Source: Anastatus disparis
Taxonomy: Eukaryota > Arthropoda > Insecta > Hymenoptera > Eupelmidae
DNA: 64,000 nt
NCBI GenBank assembly: GCA_017163975.1
Contig: JAFFSR010000251.1
Location: 7,626,001-7,690,000, forward strand
Direction of reading: 5' to 3'
This document shows positions 13,371 to 25,801 of this stretch, in pieces. The position numbers were made by a program, and so were the translations under genes. The notes under the pieces are model-generated. The model had not been told where the DNA came from and did not search any database. It was given only the letters and a program-made list of their open reading frames with translations. How positions within the stretch are numbered: position 1 is the stretch's first letter; each line of letters starts with the position of its first letter.

Positions 13371-13720
13371 ACGAATTATTACTCGAGCAACCCGATGCTC
13401 GGTACTTTATGCTTCGTCAACGGTAAATCGACGAGACGCGCACATGAAGAAGAAAAAAAAAACAAAATTGATCGAGTAACGAAGAGAGAAAGAAACGAAT
13501 AATAAAAGGCGCGCGCGCTAAGTATTAAGAAGAAAGAATATAAGGTATACCTTTCCTCCTTCTCTTCTCTTTTATTCTTTCTATTTCTTTCTTTCTTTAA
13601 TTCTTTCTCTTTTTTTTCGATGGCTTTTGAGATGATTGTTAAAGGCCTTCAATAATCGAGACTTACGTGCAGGCGCCCGCGACGAATTGCTACTACTACA
13701 CTGTTGGTACCTTCAAAATT
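13371..13720. other. CpG-containing patch with pyrimidine tract and small hairpin
   Basis: CGAGCA at 13384-13389 pairs with TGCTCG at 13396-13401 around a six-base loop. A CGCGCGCG-type run lies near 13509-13517, and a long T/C-rich tract spans about 13552-13618. The patch differs from the surrounding AT-rich sequence but holds no recognised gene. Confidence 0.35.
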
Positions 13721-15326
13721 TTTGCCTTGTCAAAGGAATATACTTTTATACACATATATATGCGCAATACCAAGACCCCACGTGTGACGAATTATCGCAG
13801 ATTCGTTCCCTTTACTATACATACGTACACGTAATTCGCTGTGGACAGAAAAATCCTGTCCTTTCTTTTTATTTCTCTTTTTTTAAATATACAGATTTGT
13901 CCCTTTTATAGTTGTCTTTGCTGCTCGTTTTTCGAAGATTCGTCACGATTTCAAGTTGCAGCTGGTCCTTTATAACACACGTATACGATGCTGGTAACGC
14001 ACGCGTGCCAGTACACCGATAAGATGTAGCCATATATAAGGAAATTACAGTATTAAGGCAGCTGCGAGTTTATGTTTTAAGAGTAAAAAGAACTAATATG
14101 TTATAAGGTTATACGAGACGATCAAATTGCGTTGGTGTGCTGCTGCTGCTGTTACTGAAGATTTCTTAACTTCTTCTCTCTGGGCAAAATGATAGACAAA
14201 GACATCTACTTATGTATAAGAACTATATTTAGAAAATTTTTGAGGGTAACATTTTTATTAAGAAGAGAGGAAAGACTGGATTATATAGGATTTGATTTTT
14301 TAATCCTGTTCCGGGTTAAATTAAAGTAAATGTATCGCTTCGTTGACTTCTGGGCTTATGGTTTACCGGCTTCTTTTTTACGTTAACATACGGCTCGTAG
14401 TGAAAAGAATAACTTATTATTTAAAGTCGTTGCGGTAATGAATTCGTTTGATGACTTTATAACTACGTTCCTTGAAAATCAGCTTACAAAATTTCCGACG
14501 AAAGAAGCGTTTAGAATCCTGTTTTGTAATACATATTTTAAAAAGAAAATGAGTCTTAATAATAATCGGCATTGATAATTGTATTAGTTTGATTCTAAAT
14601 TGACATATTATAATTAATTTAAATCCTGTTTTGAATGCAAACCCGTCATATGAGAAATTATACTTAAATAAGTCATAAATGAAACGGTACAAACGGCTAA
14701 AATGCGGATATTGATCATAATTATGTTAAATTTATACACGTTACGGTCATTGATGACGTAATGATAATTATGTTCGTTTCATTTTATATAGATGGATAAA
14801 TTTATAAAACTAGCAAACTGATTTTAATTTTAACACTTAAAACTTTTCTCATACTGTTAATTTAAACAAAAATTTATCTTCCATGAACGTATACCACTAA
14901 TTGAATAAATCATCAGAGCAAAAAAATCGTTAGTCCATTACTCTATTATCATTCGTTCCTATTGCACCATTATTAATAAGAAAAAAAAACATTTATAGAA
15001 AAAATAATTCCCAACTATTTGTTAATCTAATTATAGTTAAGTATGGACCAAAGTCTGATTAACTCCTTTAAACGCGTATATCAAGAATAAAACACAGGTA
15101 ACTGCGAGTGTTGTGCAGTGTTAATTAATTAACTGTCTAATTGATGCTTGAGCGTAATGAACGAGAATAGTGGCATATATAGACTGCACCTAGACTATTT
15201 GTACGAGGCGCAGCATGTCAACACAAAAGTTAAGTGTACATCGTTAGATAGTTTGTTTATGCGCATGCGTATCGTCAAATTGCCCATAGTATAATCTTGT
15301 TGTTCAAGTAAGTGTTATTAATAAGT
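13721..15326. other. AT-rich non-coding DNA
   Basis: No gene recognised. At 14741-14761 TTACGGTCA and TGACGTAA form a short imperfect palindrome containing a bZIP-like TGACGTAA core. It is reported only as a motif occurrence. Confidence 0.5.
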
Positions 15327-15352
15327 TCTCTCTCTCTCTCTCTCTCTCTCTC
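15327..15352. repeat. (TC)n microsatellite
   Basis: An uninterrupted TC dinucleotide run of 26 bases. CT/GA runs can bind GAGA-type factors in insects, but there is no other promoter evidence here. Confidence 0.95.
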
Positions 15353-15822
15353 TTTTGTCTCTTGCATTCTCTGTATGTATATGCATGCACAAGACACAAT
15401 GCGTAGATTCGTGTTAAACCTCTTGAAGCGTTATGAGATACAGCCAAGGTTCTTTTGGTATATCTTAGGGTATCGAGTTCACCTTTAACCATTGCATCTT
15501 TCACCTGCAGCTGTTCACTTGGAGCTCAAGATGTTTGCGTCTGATGCGTGTGTGTATGCGAGTGCGTATATTGCATATGAGTACATGCATGAATTAATGT
15601 GCTTATATATTTAATTTTGAGGGCATGTACAAGTATGTAGAACATGGATTAATTTTTAAAATTTCAAGTTTATGCATATATAGTTGAAAGTGAAAACTTT
15701 TCTGTGATTGTGAATCATTTTAAATAAAAATTAATCATTTAAATTGACAGAATTTCAGTAAAATGAAACACATATTGCTATGTCTGTATAATTACATAAT
15801 TTAAGTATCGATTGAAATAGTA

Positions 15823-15940
15823 CATTACGTTCCGTGGACAGATAGGCTTTTTTTACGAAACGAGAAGATTACAAGCCGAGCCAAAGGCGAGGTTTGTAAC
15901 GAGTTTCGTTAAAAAGCCTTTTTGTTCAAGTAACGTAATG
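15823..15940. mobile_element. foldback element / MITE-like hairpin, left part
   Basis: The first 30 bases from 15823 and the reverse complement of the last 30 ending at 15940 align without gaps at 25 of 30 positions by hand count. Both begin CATTACGTT and share AGGCTTTTT. The pairing continues inward through ACGAAAC and TTACAA to a centre containing GAGCCAAAGGCGAGG. A long imperfect palindrome of this kind is typical of non-autonomous foldback transposons. No clear target-site duplication was found, and no transposase is present. Confidence 0.5.
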
Positions 15941-15941
15941 A

Positions 15942-16008
15942 ATTTTACGTTCTGAGAGCCGAAAATGAGAAAAGAAGTTGCGATTTTGAGGTTAGAAGAA
16001 CGTAAAAT
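15942..16008. mobile_element. second foldback abutting the first, perfect 12-bp ends
   Basis: ATTTTACGTTCT at 15942-15953 is the exact reverse complement of AGAACGTAAAAT at 15997-16008. It begins two bases after the hairpin at 15823-15940 and shares the TTACGTTC word with that element's left end. The two may be one compound element of about 186 bp, with outer ends near 15823 and 16008. Confidence 0.45.
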
Positions 16009-18546
16009 ATATTTTTCAATTTATTATATTATTATTATTAAATTACCTTCAGAAATAAAATTACTTCTACTTATGGTTGGTTGCTGAGATAATTGTAATG
16101 TATATATTACTATTAAATCTGCATATCCCTTTAATTTACACTTTCGATTTTTTCTATAATACAAAGTACTTTTAAATTTTAATTAGTTTGTCAACCATTC
16201 TTCAACGCCAACTGAAACTAAATTATTCATTGAATAAAACTTTCAGCTCTCTGCATAAATTTATAAAATGGTATCCTATTCTGTAATATATGTCCGACCA
16301 TTACACATGCAATTTGACATTACCATTTTTTTCTTTTTTTAATGTCAAATAAAAGTTTCTTGCGTATACAGCCAAGCATTAGAGATACGGAGTTTGAGAA
16401 TGGTCGCTTTTCTTTTTTTGAAAGATTGATGAGATTATATCGATGATCGATATCAATCACGCGTGTAAAACCTAATATAACAGTACGAGCTTATTGTTAT
16501 CTTTTTTTTTCTTTATTGTAATAACTTCTCGCATCGAGCTTATAAAACCAATACACTAAAATTATGTATATAACCATACAGAAATCGTATATATACACGG
16601 AAGATTAACCGTCAGCTTTAAGTCTATTGTTAAATGCACGATCTCTTTGAACAATGGCTTTATATATATATAAAAGAAAAGAAACGAGAGGTGTACGCGC
16701 GCACCGCAGCACGTCAATCGAAAAAGAAGGCTTTTTTTTATTTAGTTCTCTTTTTTTTTCTTCCTTTTTGTATGGGTAATAATCAATTGAGAAAAATTAT
16801 TACGGGACTGATTTTGTAATTGCGCTCAAATGATGAATCCTTTATTCTGTCATTTTAATAAGTGAGACATCACATTGTACGTATTCTTAAGGCGGAAATT
16901 TAAAAAGAATAAAATAAAAAGGCTACTATTCGTTAGCGTGAATCATTTAATAACGTAACCAGATATGAAGATAATTTAATTTTTTATAGATACATACATA
17001 TTTAATCTAATGTACACAGGCTTACTTGGAGCGTTAATATATTAATTTATGAAAGCTTTGTTTATGAAAAATTTATCTAACGATTAGAAGCAATAAATTG
17101 AAAATATTATATTTTGATGGATAACTGATTAAATTAAAATATTTATATATTCGTTACAATATTCAAAACCAAAGCCATTTAAATTATTTATAAACTTATA
17201 ATGCATATATACGTGTATATGTGAATCACGTTGCTAGGTAAGGTAGAAAAAAAAAATAAAACATCAATACTACTTGAATTCTCTTAATTTAATATTCATT
17301 TATTCTGTGATAATACTTAATATGTTACAAGAGTATATATTAGCCCACATGTATTATAATATCGAGTTGCACGTTATATGGTATCGGTTAACAAAACCTT
17401 CCAAGATGAAAGACAAAGATAGCAAATATCCTAGTTATAGTTAAAAGAGAAATTGTATAGTAGTTGATAGTTCCCAGAGGAAATTTTCTGTCTTTTACGG
17501 TTAATGTTATCAGTTGTTCGTGTACATATACGCATAAAGAGTGTATGTAGTTTTTTTATTTTTTTTACTTTTTAGAGCTTAAAGAATTTCATTCCATTTT
17601 TACGTTACGAAAAAAAAGAAGTTGCAAATAAAAGCTAATGATTGTACTTAAGAAATTACCAAATAGCTTCGGGTAGAAAAGTTTGAATTTTATTAAATTA
17701 GTCTAAAGTGCAGCCGTATTATTTTCAGCAAATATAATTACTTATTTCCCCGGCAATTGAAAAGTCTTTCCGAGAAATTCAATGCTTGATAATTGTATTT
17801 ATCCAATCGTCGCATTTAAAAAGTAATCTTAAAATTATTGAAAGATTAGTTTCCCTCCATCTCTCTCTTCCTCCCTTTGGCAAGCATGTAAAATATACAC
17901 TATTATAAAATTATCAGTATGGAGAAAAAAAAATTAAAAATCTACGCGATCGATCATCGGTACACTTTAATGCTGCAGTATTTCCATAAAGGTACACTCG
18001 ACTACGTCCACATATATATCTATGTACATTCATTCACTGGACTAAATGTCTATAGACATATATAAGCATATTCACGTTCTATCTAATTGGACGTTAACGA
18101 GCTCCAATCATTGTCATTTCAACTGTACAAATACTTATTCGTATTATTCATAATATACATACGCTGGTGCGTGCTTTAATATGCATCCGAAAATTCATTC
18201 GTGTAGTATAGGTGCATCGTACGTATACGCACTAACATTTGTTTAAATATAAGTGAAAAATATTCGTACACTTAAATGTAAAAAATAAATTAACGCTCGT
18301 ATACTTATTTTGTGTGTGTATATATTCCAGATTATATTCTCTCCTTTGTATCTCATATAGTATTTCTTTTTTAATAATACGTGTCGTCTTGATAGTATAG
18401 CTTGTTTCACACGAAAGAAGATGATATATACGTGTATCTACATAGGTATATACGACTATATCGAGCTCAATATTTCGATTCTCTCTTATATGTATAAGCG
18501 TACTATCTGTGGCGACGTGCTTTCAAGCTATACCACTATCTACATT
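16009..18546. other. AT-rich non-coding DNA
   Basis: Contains a 17-bp perfect palindrome at 16437-16453, ATATCGAT and ATCGATAT around a central G. Otherwise no gene or repeat family was recognised. Confidence 0.55.
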
Positions 18547-18569
18547 TATATATATATATATATATATAT
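18547..18569. repeat. (TA)n microsatellite
   Basis: A perfect alternating TA run of 23 bases followed by a short CACA-rich string. It lies inside a 133-codon plus-strand ORF whose Tyr/Ile/His content comes from these repeats. Confidence 0.9.
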
Positions 18570-18708
18570 TCACAGACACACACATATAGAGGCCCAGATA
18601 TGCACGAAACTAGAACTCATCGTATGGTCGGACCATTGTTATGTTCCTTTATTACGTACGTATAATCATTATAAAGTTTCTTGGGGAAAAGCGAAGGGAA
18701 AGGGGGAT

Positions 18709-18769
18709 TTAACCAACGGAGAACGTTACGGGAAATCGCGGCGTCGTAACGTACCGTATATGCGGTTAA
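18709..18769. other. nested three-step stem-loop
   Basis: Three nested complementary pairs occur in order: TTAACC (18709-18714) with GGTTAA (18764-18769), ACGG (18716-18719) with CCGT (18754-18757), and ACGTTACG (18723-18730) with CGTAACGT (18745-18752). The apical loop is 14 nt and GC-rich. The sequence is more GC-rich than its flanks. It could be a structured RNA element, a cruciform or a palindromic remnant of a mobile element. No known RNA family is recognised. Confidence 0.4.
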
Positions 18770-18822
18770 CTTGTATATGTGCATGTATATATATACATAT
18801 GTATCAGAGTACTGTGAAATAA

Positions 18823-19521
18823 GTCACGTTGCAATACTAAATGGTGCAAGTATTTTATCAAAATTTTGCCAATAAAAACTTATTATTAAGATTTAACCAT
18901 CTTTTTTTAAATCTTTGATGTTTTAAATATTTAGAATTTTTTTATTTTAATAATACTTATTAAGAATTATTTTTTAATTCCTGTTAAATATTAAAAGAGA
19001 TTAAAAAAATTAATATCTATTTTACTATAACTCAATTTCCTAGCAGAAGATTTATTTTGTTTTTATCATAAAATATAATAATCAAATACTAGACAGAAGT
19101 ATTTATATCTTTTAAAAATACAAGTAAATATTTAAGTTTTTTTTGGAAAATTTTCACTGCATGGATTAATTTTGGAAATTTATTCACACACGCGTAGCTT
19201 ATACAATTCTTCAGATTTACTTAAGTCTCATTAGCATAATAATAGAATAGCTTTCTTTATTACAAATATAAATCATATCTTCTTATGGTGAATTTAATAA
19301 ATTAAGACATTATATCTTTTCAACTTTATTGTAAAGAGAAACTATTTTAACAATTTCCATTTTCGAATTTCCAGTAGAGTTTTACATTTTTATAATCTTT
19401 AAGAATAAAAAATTATTTTTTCCAAAAATATCTACCTGTATCTGTATGTGTATAGATTTAAAAAATTAATGAAAAATCGGTAGGAAAAAATCAGATAAGT
19501 TTGTATAACTTACTACAATAA
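18823..19521. other. AT-rich non-coding DNA
   Basis: Nothing recognisable apart from A/T-rich sequence and one CTACCTG motif at 19432-19438. Confidence 0.6.
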
Positions 19522-19726
19522 TTTTTTTTTTTTTCATTTAACTTAACATCGCTGTATTTATGTTATCATTAGGATGCTAATTAGCGACGAAGGTTTTCAG
19601 TGTGTTTGTGAACAAAGCACATATGACGTATAGTGGTGCTTGTGTCAATCGGCCGAGAGCGCGATTTGAACTTGGGTCCTCGGGTTGCGAATCTATCGTT
19701 CTACCGACTGAGCCACTGAAGACCTC
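19522..19726 (-). mobile_element. tRNA-derived SINE, copy 1
   Basis: Read on the minus strand, the element starts near 19726 with a tRNA-like head. Its A box is TGGCTCAGTCGG and its B-box region is AGTTCAAATCGCG, the two internal Pol III promoter elements. The anticodon-loop equivalent is TTCGCAA. The body follows with AAGCACCACT and ATGTGCTTTGTTCACAAAC, then CGTCGCTAATTAGCATC, then ACAGCGATGTTAAGT (C to T relative to the usual GACGTTAA) and a poly(A) tail that appears as 13 T on the plus strand (19522-19534). The head has no pairing acceptor stem, so it is not a functional tRNA. Such elements move only with the help of a LINE reverse transcriptase. No clean target-site duplication was found. 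Confidence 0.85.
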
Positions 19727-22700
19727 GAATGAGAATATAAATTGATATCTTTTGTAATTACGTTATATTCACTTTGCTCTAATACATTTTATTGTAATAA
19801 ATTTTATCTATATTTCTCGTTTATATCAAAATTTTCTATATTATACATATTATAATTTATATATTTATTATTACATAACATATTCTGATCGAATATAACA
19901 TTTATCAACAATCTTTGTAAAAATATTAACAAATGTTAAATATTCATCTGTCTCTGAGAAAATCACTGGCATGTATAAGATTTCTTTTCTTTTGAAATAT
20001 ACAAATTTTCGCACGACTAATAAGATAATTTTTATTGCATAAAAATAGCCAGATTCTTTTAAAGGCCTAAAGTTATTTTAAATTATTTATTGGTTTCTCG
20101 ATGTCAATCTCTCTCTCTTTTATTCCCACCCATAAATTATACACGAATGTCCATGTCTTGTATATGCTTCATTTTCAGATCCATGTATTCACACGCATAC
20201 ATAAATATCTATACTATGTTACAAATGTAGAAGATACACAAGTTTACTTTAGGTTTCAATAATTCAGAAAAATCCATTATTTTAATGCATTTAAATCTGT
20301 CAATCGCAACTTGACCATTTATTAAATCTTGCGTTAAATTTTCTTCATTCATATTTTTATATTTAAAATATCTCTTGTTTGCTAATTATGAATAGGTTTA
20401 TTAATTTTTTTATTTATCTTTATACTCATTCTATATATTATCTACATTTTTGTATATAATAAATATAGAAATTATTCTAATTTTATAATAACAAACGAGA
20501 TCTAAAAAAATTTAAAGAAAAATAATAAACTAGTTCTAAGTTATCCCTGAATTATTTCAAAATAATTACTTAACAATTTCAAAGTTAGAACGTTAAAAGG
20601 TTAGAATCAACTTTACTCTAGTAATATTATATTTATGAAACGCGTGCGTTTTGAAGTCTCTATTTTAATACTTACGCACATAAACGTTACTTGTACGTGT
20701 AAAGCCCTTTAAATTGCTTTAGCAAATATAATATGTTTGCTTTGGTTTATACGTTTATGTTTGAGAGAATCCTCTAATGTTATAATTTCACAAAAGATTT
20801 CGTTTGATTAACGAGCTTTGTATACGAGTATTAAATATAGATTTGTAACATTTAGAAAAGCTTTTTGAAAAATTTTGAAATCTTCTAAATTATCAATAAA
20901 AAGATGCGATGCTCATTTGATTGTTTTTAAAATATTCAAGTACCATATTAAATTCAATATTGTGCCATCAAATATTTTTTTTCTCTAAAATTGTTAATTT
21001 TAAAGTTCCGTCCACAAGTGTTAAAATAGATTTATTATTAAACTACAGAAAAAAGCTAAAATTTACGTAACTTGAAATCAGCAATACTTAAAGGATATAC
21101 ATTTTATCATTAATTATGATCATAGCAGCATTAAATTATTTTCCACTTATAAATAGCTCAAATCCTTTCCTTTATTCAAAACGTCCGCTATATATTCCAT
21201 TGTCTATCAACTTATGTTTCCCTTACTAGATTTAATTATAATTCTTTTTTTTCTTCTTTTTTTTTCTCTATTTAGAATTTTATTAACCTCGATTCGCCGA
21301 TGCGTGGAACTCGTATATATGAGTATATAATATTCTTTCTTGAGAGCATAAGTAACGCACGCGTTACATATTAAATTCTCATAGGTCCTTTCTAATCTTT
21401 TTCGTCGTTTCTTTTTTTAAATCAAGATGTTTTTTATTATTTTTTTTTTCTCATTTTGTTCTAAATTAAAAAAGGGTCAACTTAATGAGAAAATAAGTAG
21501 TGTCGTCTAACTGTATTATTCTAATATCCCTATATTATTTCCTTATTTTTATATCAAAATTGTATAGTTTTCATTGTTTTAGAATTATTCCGTTATTATG
21601 TAATATTATTAAAATTTCTGGTTTTTCATTTGGCTTTTACAAACATTTATTATTTAAGCATGCTGTCAAATAATTCAAAATTGAATAATTCAACTACTAA
21701 ATTTATTATTTCTAAAATCATTATTTAATACTTGTTTACAATTTCAAATTCATAATGTTCTAATTGCGATACTAGAATTTTCATTTTTAATACTACGTAA
21801 TTGTTAAATAATCAAATTTTGTAACAAATTAATATTTTATAATAAAACGGTTTAATTTTGGTTGACTCAGCAACATCTATTTATAGCTTATATTCAGATG
21901 TATTTTAATAATTTCATTTAGCCTATACTATATGCAAATGCAATAAATATATTTAACGCGTTGCCTTTAATATGCTTATTCAAATGAGTAGTAACATATA
22001 AAATACAAAAAAGAAATAAAATAATAATAATAAGAATAATCATCGAGAACAGCTACCAAACGGGCTGAACATTATATATTCAGATAACAAGCGTTAAAAA
22101 TTTTAATCCCTCGTAAGACAAGTTTACTGCTCTTCAGCTTGACTCATCGCAAAATTGGATCTTGCTGAAAAGATTTTGCTTACGCATCCCAATCTACAAC
22201 TATATGTATATATATATATATGCAGTTAATCGCATTCGAACAATCGAAGGAAACGAATGATCTTATCGTCTTGATTCTTCTAAAAAAAAGAAACAAAAAA
22301 CGAAATCACTGTTTTCATATGAAACATTTTGAAAAGAAAGTATAAGGATGAATAAAAAAAAATAACATATAACAGTTCCATTTACAATGTATAGTCCTTC
22401 TCAAAACGGCTTAACATTTCAAAATTTGTATATCTGGATCGCTTGTCTTTTTAATAACACTATTAACAAGCGCTATATCGTATATAACAAAAATTTATAT
22501 ATCTTTTCGAAATAAAATCTCCAGAAAAATGTCAAGTTTGCATAGCAATGCAAATAAAAAACTATATTAGAGAAAACATCGCTAGTAAAAACGAAAAAAT
22601 AAGTTGATTTTTTGGTTACTCGATACGCTGGTACCTTAACATCGGCACGCATAATTTTCAAAAAAACACAGCGTATTATATCAAAGACAAGCTGTTCTTT

Positions 22701-25599
22701 CTTGTGTACATACACACGCGACTCTTAAATATTCTTCTTGTGCAAAATGGATGTTAACTCGATGTGAAAACTATATCTTTTTTATCTTTGCCGGCATTTT
22801 ATATCAACCATAAATATAAATGTATATATCACATTATAACAATATATATGTATACATACATATATTAAAAAAAAAAAAATAAAGGATGTAAAATTCTTGC
22901 GTGCGAGAAAGCGTTCATCCGAGGTGTCTGTAAATGAACATCACTTAAACTTTAAGAGTTTCGAGGGGGTATATAAGAGAAAGAAGATATACAATATAGT
23001 TCTTTAGCTTGTATAATCTAAAAGAGTGAGAGAAGAAAGAAAATAAAAAAAAAGAAAGAACGGGGTTTCGCTCAACGGACTGGAAAATCATTCGCGACGG
23101 GTGATCGTCTGCTTGTTGTATTATAATGTATCAAGGACGAAGGAACTAAAATAAGAATATTAAGAAGTAAAAATAAAAAAATTTGAAGAAAGTAAAGAGG
23201 CGAAAGTTTTAAATAAAAATAAAGTTTTTTTCAATCTTGAAAAAAGTTAAGTGAAGTTGAGTTTTTCATTATTTTAACGTGAATTTTTTTTATAGTAAAA
23301 ATTGGATCATAGTGCGCGAAAAAAATATAATGCTAGTGCCATATGCAATAATAAAATAATAAGGTCTATGATTCTTTGATAAACTTGTAACTTTTGTGTA
23401 AAAAATTTTAAGTAATATTTCTTTAAGTTTCACAATTTTTATTTGAAAAATAAAATATTTTTTATATGTATAAATTTATTCATCAAAAGATTAAAATAAG
23501 TTTTATTCAAAGTTTTAAAAAAATTTTTATTTTACTAAAACTTTATATTTGTTTTCTGGAACTGACGTTGGTTATTTCAGCTCTAAAAATTTTTTGAATT
23601 TTTTCCAATATTTAGAATAAAAATATAGGAAAAGATAGGATATTTTCTGCAAAAAATCTTCGGTTTAATGTTATAAGATAGAATAACTTAATAATTTACA
23701 ACTATAAATTTATCGAAAATCAACGAAAAATAACAAAATAAACATAAGTTCAAAAGTTCAAAAATTTTTATTTCTTTTTTTTTTTTCAAACCAATACGGA
23801 TTAAAGCTCCCAGTTGTTTCACAATTCACAATTTATATTCACCCTATGCGTATATACGTAACTTGAACCTATAAAAACGAATAAAAAAAAAGGAATGAGA
23901 GCGAGATCCTACGAAAAGGACGAATTTAACGACAATTGACGAGCAGTTACAACACTCGGGTCCAAAAACGACTATCGGGCCAGAAGTTTAAAAAAAAAAA
24001 TATTTAAACGTATTTTCCAATATCACCCGAGGCGTCGAAACAGAAATAAAGCGAATCAAGTCAAAATATAACTTTATTTTTGGCACTTGCATATACGGCT
24101 TATATCTCACTATAACAACCTCTCTGCCTACTACTTGAATAGAAAAAAAAAGGATAAATTTGTTAAAGCGATGATCCTTCTCCTATTCTTTTATACATAA
24201 GGAGAGAAAAATCCCACTATACAAATGCTTCGATGTACGAAAAAAAAGGGAAAAAGAGGAGAAATAGAGAATCTACCATAAGCTGTTATATTCGGTTCGT
24301 ATAAGTGCAACAAAATCGAATGAGGCGCGGCTTATTTTGCATATTTTATATAAACACCTTTCTCTCTCTCTTTCTCTCTTTATACATATAAAAATTTATA
24401 TTACGTACGCCTACGCTTCTTATCGCCACCCTAACACGACTACGATGGCGAATTTAATTTAACGCGTTTTTTTTCCTCTTTTTTTTTACAAGGTTATATA
24501 GTTTCTTTTATCGAGTGCGATTTTAATTTACCGATAGGTCGACGACGTTAAAGGTAAAAGAAGAAGAAAAAAATATGAGAACAATGATAGAATTCTACAT
24601 GAACGTTTAATGCAAAAAGAGAAAAGAAAAAGATGAAAATAGAAGAATTTTAAGGAAAATAATTATTTTTAAAATGAATGAACGCACCTTTAGGTGTGTA
24701 CAGATGGGTACGTATATAGGAAGAATAAAATTTGCACTTGTGTGCACCTGAGATTAATTGAAAAATCTTTTAGCAGAATGTTTGAGGTTCGAGGAAATCA
24801 ATAACGGCATATATAATGCGTTCTATTGTATTCTTAAATTCTCTCCCGTGAAGGATTACAGTTTGTGTAATAAGCTATACATAATATAAACGAAAAATTC
24901 GCTCTGTGTATACCTTTTCTTATACTACGGTATATAATGCACATTTTATACAATAACAGTGTATGCACAGCATAACGTCCTACGTTATATGTATAACAGT
25001 AAGTGATCGAAAATTACTGCCCTATAAATACATGTATATGTAGAAGTATTCGCAGATATTACAAACGACCTCTTTCTTGTTGTTATTTTTTTTTCTCTTT
25101 TTTCTTATTTAGCGTTATACGTAGACATATACGCAAACCTGTCTTGCTTCCTTATATTTATAACGACAGGATTTCACATATCCTGCTTTTCTTTAACACC
25201 TATTTGCGAATTTGTGTGCGCGCGTCTGTGAGCGAGCATGCATTCGTTATCCAGCTCTTCATCCTTTTCAAATTACTATTATCTTCAACTTTTGCTTATG
25301 TGTGTATACGCATGAATGTTTTAATACACATACGCTCGCGTGTACACACATATAAACACCAATGAACTTGAATTTTTAAAATTTTTGCTAAGATTTTAAC
25401 TTTGAAAGTTTTATGGAATTTTAAAAATATACTTATAATAGAATAATTTTTTTTTTATTATTTGACATTCAACTTTTACATTAATATTAACTATTATTAT
25501 TTAACATGAAACTATTTATAAATTATTGTACGATTTGGAGCTACGAACTGTTATTATAAACGAATTTTATTTTAATCCAGATTTCAGATTTGAATATTA
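19727..25599. other. AT-rich non-coding DNA, no supportable gene
   Basis: Nearly 6 kb without a recognisable coding exon or repeat family. There are GA-rich patches near 22975-23060 and 24240-24270, a CT patch at 24361-24380, a near-palindromic TATG/CATA string at about 22841-22866 and many homopolymers. Short ORFs here (for example 22473-22715 and 25003-25365) are Phe/Tyr/Ile/Arg-rich and unsupported. Confidence 0.5.
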
Positions 25600-25801
25600 G
25601 AGTCGGACTATGGCTCATTCGGTAGAGCGTTGGATTCGTAATCTCGGGGTTCCGAGTTCAAATCCCGCTCTCGGCCGATTTATGCAAGCACCACTGTATA
25701 CGATACATGTGCTGAAGTTCACAAACACACTTACGAGCTCCGTCGCTGATTAGCATAGCAAAAATAGCATAGCATAAATATAGCGACGTTAAAAAAAAAA
25801 A
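25600..25801 (+). mobile_element. tRNA-derived SINE, copy 2 (subtype A)
   Basis: The tRNA-like head has an A box at 25611 (TGGCTCATTCGG) and a B box reading GAGTTCAAATCCCG. The anticodon-loop equivalent is TTCGTAA. The body carries the stem-loop AAGCAC (25686-25691) with GTGCT (25709-25713), with TGTAT pairing ATACA inside. It then reads CTTACGAGCTCCGTCGCTGATTAGCATAGC, split here as CTTACGAGCTCCGTCGCT plus GATTAGCATAGC. It ends in GCGACGTT followed by 11 A. The CTTACGAGCTC and GATTAGCATAGC words are shared with the copy at 53208-53379 and differ from the other four. Confidence 0.88.

Noticed and set aside
18421..18822. 133-codon plus-strand ORF
   Set aside because: Much of it is Tyr/Ile/His/Thr from TA and CA repeats. 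The central patch (about 18600-18770) is less biased but unrecognised, and it overlaps the nested hairpin.
25600..25680. Intact tRNA genes at the six SINE heads
   Set aside because: A and B boxes are present, but the acceptor and T stems do not pair properly, and all copies continue into the same body, with A-rich tails in five of the six. They are SINE heads.
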